A stretch of 64,000 nt of DNA from Thermoactinospora rubra (lineage in GTDB: Bacteria > Actinomycetota > Actinomycetes > Streptosporangiales > Streptosporangiaceae). A model generated the notes under the pieces. That model searched no databases and was not told where the DNA came from. It worked only from the letters and a program-made list of their open reading frames with translations. This document shows positions 59,419 through 64,000 of the stretch, piece by piece. The stretch covers positions 62,001 through 126,000 of the forward strand of contig NZ_MSZZ01000024.1 in the NCBI RefSeq assembly GCF_002093975.1. Reading direction: 5' to 3'. Position 1 is the first letter of the stretch, and the number at the start of each line of letters is the position of its first letter. Made by a program: the position numbers and the translations under genes.

Positions 59419-60384
59419 GTGAAATTCGTTGTGCAGGTGCGACTGTTCCCCACGCACGCCCAGCACGTCATCAAGAAAGTCGCCGACGCCTACACCACCG
59501 TCCGTGCTCAGGTGAAGGCCAAGTTGCGCGACCCGCTCACCAAACCGATCGGATTCCGCAAGGACGCGGCGCAGCCGTTCGACGACCGGTGCTTGTCCTG
59601 GCAGATCCCCGACCGGGCGATCTCCATCTGGACCGTCCACGGCAGGATGAAGGGCATCCGATTCGGCTGCTCCGACGAGCAGGCCCGGCTGCTGGCGGCC
59701 TACCGCAAGGGCGAATCCGACCTTGTTCGCCGAGATGGCATGTGGCTGCTCATCGCCACCTGCGACGTCCCCGACACCGATGTGACCGAGCCGGGCGGGT
59801 TCCTCGGCGTGGATCTCGGCATCGCGAGTATCGCCACCACCAGCGACGGAACCCGACACTCCGGGAAAGCGGTCAACGCCGTCCGGCACCGCAACCGCGA
59901 GCTGCACCGGAGATTGCAGGCCAAGCGCACCAAGTCCGCCAAGCGGCTGCTGAAACGAAGCCGCCGCACAGAGGCCCGGTTCGCCCGGGATCTCAACCAC
60001 GTGATGTCCAAGCGCATCGTGACCGAGGCTGCACGCACCGGGCGCGGCATCGCACTCGAAGACCTGAGTGGGATCCGCGACCGGGTACGGCTCCGCAAGC
60101 CCCAGCGGGCCACGCTGCACACCTGGAGCTTCCACCAGCTGGGAAGCTTCATCGCCTACAAGGCGGCCCGCGCCGGTGTCGCCCTGGTCCACGTCGACCC
60201 GGCCTACACCTCTCAGGGGTGTTCGGCGTGCGGGCACGTGGACAAACGCAACCGACCAGACCAGGAAACGTTCTGCTGTACGTCGTGCGGCTTCGCTGAG
60301 CATGCCGACGTCAACACAGCCCGCAATATCGCCGCGCGCGGTGTCGCGGGCTGGGCTGCCGTCATGCAGCCGGACGCGGCCTGA
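59419..60384 (+). CDS. tnpB: TnpB RNA-guided nuclease-like protein with N-terminal deletion
   Basis: A 321-residue TnpB. RuvC residues are intact: Asp132 (GVDLGIAS), Glu214 (ALEDLSGIR) and Asp297 (HADVNTARN), with the zinc ribbon CSACGH and CCTSCGF between. The N-terminus jumps from VKFVVQVRLFPT straight into HAQHVIKKVADAYTTV, a segment normally about 60-70 residues further in, so most of the N-terminal recognition domain appears deleted in frame. Guide-RNA or target-motif recognition is probably impaired. The GTG at 59419 matches the family start; an ATG at 59371 would add an unrelated leader. The usual TnpB length is about 380-400 residues. Confidence 0.88.
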   Translation: MKFVVQVRLFPTHAQHVIKKVADAYTTVRAQVKAKLRDPLTKPIGFRKDAAQPFDDRCLSWQIPDRAISIWTVHGRMKGIRFGCSDEQARLLAAYRKGESDLVRRDGMWLLIATCDVPDTDVTEPGGFLGVDLGIASIATTSDGTRHSGKAVNAVRHRNRELHRRLQAKRTKSAKRLLKRSRRTEARFARDLNHVMSKRIVTEAARTGRGIALEDLSGIRDRVRLRKPQRATLHTWSFHQLGSFIAYKAARAGVALVHVDPAYTSQGCSACGHVDKRNRPDQETFCCTSCGFAEHADVNTARNIAARGVAGWAAVMQPDAA

Positions 60385-60440
60385 ACCCTCACCACCAGTG
60401 AGCGGCGAGGAGCTGCAAGCCCCCGGATTTATCCGTGGGG
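60385..60440 (+). ncRNA. Putative 3' end of TnpB guide (omega/reRNA) scaffold
   Basis: Guide RNAs of TnpB elements overlap the end of tnpB and finish at the right end. Here the stop is followed by a stem-rich stretch ending in the hairpin AGCCCCCGGATTTATCCGTGGGG (split here: AGCCCCCGGATT, then TATCCGTGGGG). The guide would continue into 60441 onward, the EIIB 3' end. Inferred from element architecture only. Confidence 0.4.
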
Positions 60441-60680
60441 TCATGACCCAATGATGTCCTCGATGTCGCTGGCGATGGTGTCGGCCTCGGGGCCCACCAC
60501 CACCTGGACGACGTTGCCCGTGGCCATCACGCCGTGCGCGCCCGCGGCCCGCAGCGCGGTCTGGTCCACCTTGGAGGCGTCGTGCACCTCGGTGCGCAGC
60601 CTCGTGATGCAGGGCTCGATCTCGATGATGTTGTCAGCACCGCCGAGACCCGCGATGATCGCGTTGGCGTCAGCCGCCAT
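60441..60680 (-). CDS. PTS EIIB, GlcNAc/glucose type
   Basis: A 79-residue single-domain EIIB. The phosphorylated Cys24 is in EIEPCITRLRTEV, the family signature. GGGAGG lies before the ATG. It transfers phosphate from EIIA to sugar bound by EIIC. Its TGA (60441-60443) directly touches the right end of the TnpB element, so the element sits immediately behind the stop without disrupting the protein. Confidence 0.95.
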   Translation of the reverse strand: MAADANAIIAGLGGADNIIEIEPCITRLRTEVHDASKVDQTALRAAGAHGVMATGNVVQVVVGPEADTIASDIEDIIGS

Positions 60681-60706
60681 CGGGTCCTCCCTTTCGCGCG
60701 CCTCTG

Positions 60707-60722
60707 ATCAGGCTAGACGACT
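60707..60722. promoter_or_regulatory. Degenerate dre-like site upstream of EIIB
   Basis: The minus strand reads CGTCTAGCCT, seven of ten matches to the core GGTCTAGACC of DasR-responsive elements, 30 bases before the EIIB start. Weak alone; supported only by the nearby DasR-like gene. Confidence 0.3.
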
Positions 60723-60864
60723 TCGGACGATCGGCACCTCCAGGACTTCCCTCACCCGCCGACCCCGACCTTCCCGCTCGGGGTGGTGCGGGAACGGGAG
60801 GGAAGTGCCCGGGGGTGGGGCGGGAATCCCGGTGGGGAGGGAGGAAGAGAGGTCCACCGGGGCG

Positions 60865-61899
60865 TCAGTCGGTCTGGGTGACCTTGTTGAGGCCGCGGGG
60901 GGCGTCGGGGTCGATGCCCAGGCGGCGGGCCAGGGCCTCGGTGAGCAGTTGGCCCGGCACGATCAGCCCCATGGGCGCCACCCATTCTGGCAGGTCGGGG
61001 CCGTTGAGCGCGGCCGTGCCCGCGGAGGCGAGAGCCGTACCGCCGCCGATGGTGTAGGCGGCGGCGCCCGCGCCGACCACGCGCTCGGCCAGCGCCACCG
61101 TGCCGGGCAGCGTGGGGCTGTTCTCGGCGGCGACCAGCAGCGCCGGGGTCTCCGCGTCGACCACGGCGATCGGGCCGTGCAGCAGGTCGGCGTACGACAG
61201 GCCCATGGCGTGCAGGTAGCAGGCCTCCTTGAGCTTGAGCGCGGTCTCCAGAGCCGTCGAGAACGCCATGCCGCGCCCGGAGACCACCACGCCCGGCTTG
61301 TCGGCCAGGCCCTCCACGACCGTCTCCAGGTCGCCGGGGTCGGCGATGAGCTTGTCCACCGCGTCGGGCACCTTCGCCAGGTCGTCCGCGTCCACGTCCG
61401 CGCCCAGCCCCAGCGCCAGGACCGCCAGCGCGGCCAGCTGGGTGGTGTAGGTCTTGGTCGCCGGGACGGCCTTCTCGACGCCCGCCTCGGTGCACAGCGC
61501 CAGGTCGGCCGCCTGGGCGAGCGGGCTGTCCGGACCGCCGTTGGTCACGCCGACCGTGGCGGCGCCGCAGTCCTTGGCCCAGACCAGCGTCTCCACGATC
61601 TCCTCGGTGCGGCCCGACTGCGAGATGGCCACCGCGAGCACGCCGTTCAGGTCGATCTTGCGCTTGTAGGTGGTGGCGATGGAGGGAGCGGCCAGGGCGG
61701 CGAGCCGCCCCGCGTGCGATTCGACCAGGTAACGACCGTAGACTGCGGCGTTGTCCGAGGTGCCGCGGGCGATGAACAGCAGCTGGCGGGTCCGCTCCGC
61801 CAGGGCCCGGATCTCCCCGGTCCGGGGCAGCAGGGCGTCCAGCGTCGCCCGTAGCGCCGCCGGTTGCTCGGCGATCTCTGTCCGCATCCTGGTCGTCAT
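60865..61899 (-). CDS. SIS-domain sugar isomerase, probable glucosamine-6-phosphate deaminase (NagB-II)
   Basis: A 344-residue protein with two SIS domains (first about 35-165: LLFIARGTSDNAAVYGRY and ISQSGRTEEIVETLVWAK; second about 200-325). There is no N-terminal glutaminase, so it is not GlmS; it matches the NagB-II/AgaS group that deaminates GlcN-6-P to fructose-6-P. GGGAG precedes the ATG at 61899. Divergent from the GntR regulator with a dre-like palindrome between and upstream of EIIB: it would process sugar phosphate delivered by the PTS after NagA deacetylation. nagA is not in the window. Confidence 0.88.
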   Translation of the reverse strand: MTTRMRTEIAEQPAALRATLDALLPRTGEIRALAERTRQLLFIARGTSDNAAVYGRYLVESHAGRLAALAAPSIATTYKRKIDLNGVLAVAISQSGRTEEIVETLVWAKDCGAATVGVTNGGPDSPLAQAADLALCTEAGVEKAVPATKTYTTQLAALAVLALGLGADVDADDLAKVPDAVDKLIADPGDLETVVEGLADKPGVVVSGRGMAFSTALETALKLKEACYLHAMGLSYADLLHGPIAVVDAETPALLVAAENSPTLPGTVALAERVVGAGAAAYTIGGGTALASAGTAALNGPDLPEWVAPMGLIVPGQLLTEALARRLGIDPDAPRGLNKVTQTD

Positions 61900-61928
61900 G
61901 TCGCTCCCATCGCTATAGTTGTCGCCAT

Positions 61929-61952
61929 CTGGTCTAGTCCGGACTAGACCAG
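61929..61952. promoter_or_regulatory. dre-like palindrome in the divergent SIS/GntR promoter
   Basis: A perfect 24-bp palindrome: CTGGTCTAGTCC followed by GGACTAGACCAG. Each half resembles the DasR consensus core TGGTCTAGACCA, so the site may be two overlapping dre elements. It lies 30 bases from the SIS gene and 46 from the GntR gene. Confidence 0.7.
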
Positions 61953-61997
61953 TACGAACCATAGCCCATGTGCCATGTCGGATCGAAGGGAGGCCCT

Positions 61998-62738
61998 GTG
62001 GCGCACATCGATCCCGACAGCCCGGTCCCCAAGTACTTCCAGCTGCGGGAGATCCTGCTCGACCTCATCGAGAGCAACGAGCTGAGCATCGGTGCCGCCA
62101 TACCGTCGGAGCGCGACCTGTGCCAGCGCTTCGGTCTGTCCAGGATGACGGTACGGCAGGCGGTCGACCACCTGGTCTCGGAGGGTCGGCTGCACCGGGT
62201 GCCGGGCAAGGGCACCTTCGTCGCGCGGCCGAAGATCGAGCTCGCGCTGCAGCTGACCTCCTTCACCGAGGACATGCGGGCCCGCGGGATGGTGCCGGGG
62301 GCGCGGGACCTGGACCGCAGGATCGTGCGCGCCAGCGCCCACCTGGCCAAGGAGCTCGGCATCCAGCCGGGCGACGAGGTGCACTTCATCGAACGGCTCC
62401 GCACCGCCGACGGGGAGCCGCTGTCGATCGAGCGGGCGCACATCCCGGTCTCGCTGGCCCCGGACCTCGACAAGCAGGACTTGACGGATAAATCACTGTA
62501 CGAGCTGCTGGAGCGCCGCTACGGCATCGTCTTCGACGCCGGCGAGCTGACCATCGACGGCGGCATCGCCGACCCGAGCGACGCCGACCTGCTCAAGCTC
62601 GACCGCGGCGGCGCCGTGCTGCTGCTCCAGCGCCGCTCCTTCTGCGGCGGGGTCTGCGCCGAGCTCGGCGTGTCCACCTATCGCGCCGACCGCTACCAGC
62701 TGCGTACCGTCCTGGAGATGCCCGCCCGGCGCGGGTGA
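61998..62738 (+). CDS. GntR/HutC-family regulator, DasR-like
   Basis: A 246-residue regulator: GntR winged helix (about 8-75: PVPKYFQLREILLDLI; AIPSERDLCQRFGLSRMTVRQAVDHLVSEGRLHRVPGKGTFV) and UTRA ligand domain (about 95-240). DasR of Streptomyces has this layout and binds GlcN-6-P. The GTG start has AAGGGAGG four bases upstream. It is divergent from the SIS isomerase and upstream of EIIC; the palindrome between should be its operator. Expected role: repression of GlcNAc uptake and use until GlcN-6-P accumulates. Confidence 0.9.
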   Translation: MAHIDPDSPVPKYFQLREILLDLIESNELSIGAAIPSERDLCQRFGLSRMTVRQAVDHLVSEGRLHRVPGKGTFVARPKIELALQLTSFTEDMRARGMVPGARDLDRRIVRASAHLAKELGIQPGDEVHFIERLRTADGEPLSIERAHIPVSLAPDLDKQDLTDKSLYELLERRYGIVFDAGELTIDGGIADPSDADLLKLDRGGAVLLLQRRSFCGGVCAELGVSTYRADRYQLRTVLEMPARRG

Positions 62739-62806
62739 GGCTCCGCCGTACCGCCTGACCCGGCGCGGGTGACGCCCCGCCGTACCACCCCCTGCGAGGA
62801 CCCACG

Positions 62807-64000
62807 GTGAACGAGACGACAGCAGCCCCACCCTCGCCGTTCGCCCGCCTGATGGCCGTCCTGCAGCGCCTGGGCCGCTCGCTCATGCTGCCCATCGCCG
62901 CCCTGCCGGCCGCCGCCCTGCTCATGCGCTTCGGCCAGCCCGACATGCTCGGCGCCAACGGCCCGGAGCCGGGCGGGCTGGCCGACGTCGCGGGCCTGGC
63001 GTGGCTGAACGACGTCGCCGAGGTCCTGGCCGCGGCCGGGGGCGCGCTGCTGGAGAACCTCCCGCTGCTGTTCGCCGTGGGCGTGGCCATCGGCTTCGCC
63101 AGGAAGGCCGACGGCTCCACCGCCCTCAGCGCCGTGGTGGGCTACCTCGTCTTCGACCGCGTCACCCGCACGATGTTCCTCGGCTCGGGCATCAGGGAGC
63201 AGGTCCTCACGCGCACCGACACGATGGAGGAGGTCGTCAACTACGGCGTCCAGAACCCCACAAGGGTGCTGGGCGGCATCCTGATCGGCCTGGTCACGGC
63301 GCTGCTGTGGCAGCGCTTCCACCGCATCAAGCTGCCCGCGTGGCTGGCCTTCTTCGGCGGGCGGCGGTTCGTCCCGATCGTGACCTCCATCGCCTCGCTC
63401 GTGCTCGGCGTGCTGATCGGGTGGATCTGGCCGGTGCTCGGCGAGTGGATCGGCCAGGCGGGCAAGCTGCTGGCCGACGCGGGCGCGGCCGGCACCGGGA
63501 TCTACGGCGTGCTCAACCGGCTGCTCATCCCGCTCGGGCTGCACCACTTCGTCAACTCGATCGTCTGGTACCTGGTCCCCGAGTGCACCGTCGGCGGCAA
63601 GGAGCTGGGCGGCGACTGGAACTGCTACTTCGCGGGCGACCCGCACGCCGGGGAGTTCATGGCCGGGTTCTTCCCCGTCATGATGTTCGCCCTGCCCGCC
63701 GCCGCGCTGGCCATGTGGCGGGCCGCGCCCCCGCATCGGCGGCCCGCCGTGGGCGGCATCATGCTGTCGGCCGGGCTGGCGTCGTTCGTCACGGGCATCA
63801 CTGAGCCCATCGAGTTCGCCTTCGTCTTCGTGGCGCCCGTGCTGTTCGCGGTGCACGCCCTGCTCACCGGGGCCGCCATGGCGATCACCACGCTCATCGA
63901 CGGGCAGCTGGGCTTCGGCTTCTCCGCGGGGCTGATCGACCTGCTGCTGAACGCCAGCAAGGCCAACACCCGCAACCTGCCGGGCATCCTGGCCCTCGGA
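62807..64000 (+). CDS. PTS EIIC, GlcNAc-specific permease, partial
   Basis: The window ends inside this gene; 398 residues are visible. Polytopic EIIC of the glucose/GlcNAc family: LQRLGRSLMLPIAALPAAALLMRFG, LLFAVGVAIGFA, NRLLIPLGLHHFVNSIVWY, and the sugar-binding segment GITEPIEFAFVFVAPVL. The GTG start is preceded by GAGGA. It works with the separate EIIB (60441-60680) and EIIA (58838-59284). An imperfect duplication of about 33 bases (gcgcgggtgaggctccgccg and gcgcgggtgacgccccgccg) lies between the GntR stop and this start. Confidence 0.95.
   Translation, partial: MNETTAAPPSPFARLMAVLQRLGRSLMLPIAALPAAALLMRFGQPDMLGANGPEPGGLADVAGLAWLNDVAEVLAAAGGALLENLPLLFAVGVAIGFARKADGSTALSAVVGYLVFDRVTRTMFLGSGIREQVLTRTDTMEEVVNYGVQNPTRVLGGILIGLVTALLWQRFHRIKLPAWLAFFGGRRFVPIVTSIASLVLGVLIGWIWPVLGEWIGQAGKLLADAGAAGTGIYGVLNRLLIPLGLHHFVNSIVWYLVPECTVGGKELGGDWNCYFAGDPHAGEFMAGFFPVMMFALPAAALAMWRAAPPHRRPAVGGIMLSAGLASFVTGITEPIEFAFVFVAPVLFAVHALLTGAAMAITTLIDGQLGFGFSAGLIDLLLNASKANTRNLPGILALG

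Larger units (their letters stand above)
59344..60440 (+). mobile_element. TnpB-only IS200/IS605-family element inserted in the PTS operon
   Basis: The element lies between EIIB and EIIA genes of one minus-strand operon and carries only tnpB, on the plus strand. It is flanked by similar 23-24 base hairpin motifs (59344-59367 and 60418-60440, both AGCCCCCGG...TGGGG), and its right edge abuts the EIIB stop codon. No TnpA (Y1 transposase) is present, so it cannot move by itself. Confidence 0.7.

Noticed and set aside
60752-61495. Minus-strand Arg/Gly-rich ORF overlapping the SIS gene
   Set aside because: Out of frame with the SIS-domain protein and without any motif; a shadow.

Overview
The window is very GC-rich with actinobacterial gene order, many GTG starts and GTGA/ATGA stop-start overlaps. 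The aftD/DUF2613 pair, the prfB-ftsEX-smpB-ssrA order, a 1620-residue NAD-glutamate dehydrogenase, a GlcNAc PTS under a DasR-like regulator and large secreted glycoside hydrolases point to a filamentous actinomycete, most likely of the Streptosporangiales (Nonomuraea-like). The genus is inferred, not shown.

Layout. 1-6.1 kb: a minus-strand envelope-glycan operon (membrane protein, DUF2613 peptide, GT2, GT4, AftD-like arabinosyltransferase running off the left edge). 6.2-12.5 kb: a polytopic membrane protein, a fused acyl-CoA dehydrogenase and an acyl-CoA ligase whose upstream regions share an AGAA-N5-TTCT palindrome. 12.5-18.5 kb: an HtrA lipoprotein, a decayed CHRD gene, a poly-gamma-glutamate hydrolase-like protein, an orphan cytochrome b, and a GntR/TetR hybrid regulator divergent from an FAD monooxygenase.

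18.6-27.2 kb is the most unusual part. A block of about 0.76 kb containing a complete tmRNA gene (ssrA), its promoter and a structured non-coding element occurs twice as a direct repeat. Between the copies lie a gene remnant, a modular GH5 cellulase divergent from a GH9 cellulase with two 21-bp palindromes between them, a ROK regulator and a secreted phospholipase A2. The right-hand ssrA sits in the usual place downstream of smpB.

27.4-34 kb: prfB, ftsE, ftsX, smpB and a penicillin-binding-protein-like lipoprotein that has lost all three transpeptidase motifs. 34-40.5 kb: NAD-glutamate dehydrogenase, tryptophan 2,3-dioxygenase and an ECF sigma/anti-sigma pair. 40.5-46.3 kb: divergent from the sigma gene, behind an ECF-type promoter, runs a tightly coupled set encoding a DUF4142 protein, a Gln-rich DUF1996 protein, a NOX/ferric-reductase-like heme membrane protein, a NuoF-ferredoxin fusion and a Tat-exported bicovalent flavin oxidase. 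This is a candidate undescribed transmembrane electron-export system.

46.3-56.7 kb: an acetyltransferase, acetoacetyl-CoA synthetase, a LysR/beta-lactamase-like pair divergent from an intact PBP, three HAD proteins (one with Asn at the nucleophile position), two small proteins and a NagZ/LpqI-like GH3 lipoprotein. 56.8-64 kb: a complete GlcNAc-type PTS (EI, HPr, EIIA, EIIB, SIS-domain isomerase/deaminase, GntR regulator, EIIC) with a dre-like palindrome, interrupted between EIIB and EIIA by a TnpB-only element whose TnpB lacks most of its N-terminal domain. The GH3 enzyme could release GlcNAc that this PTS imports.
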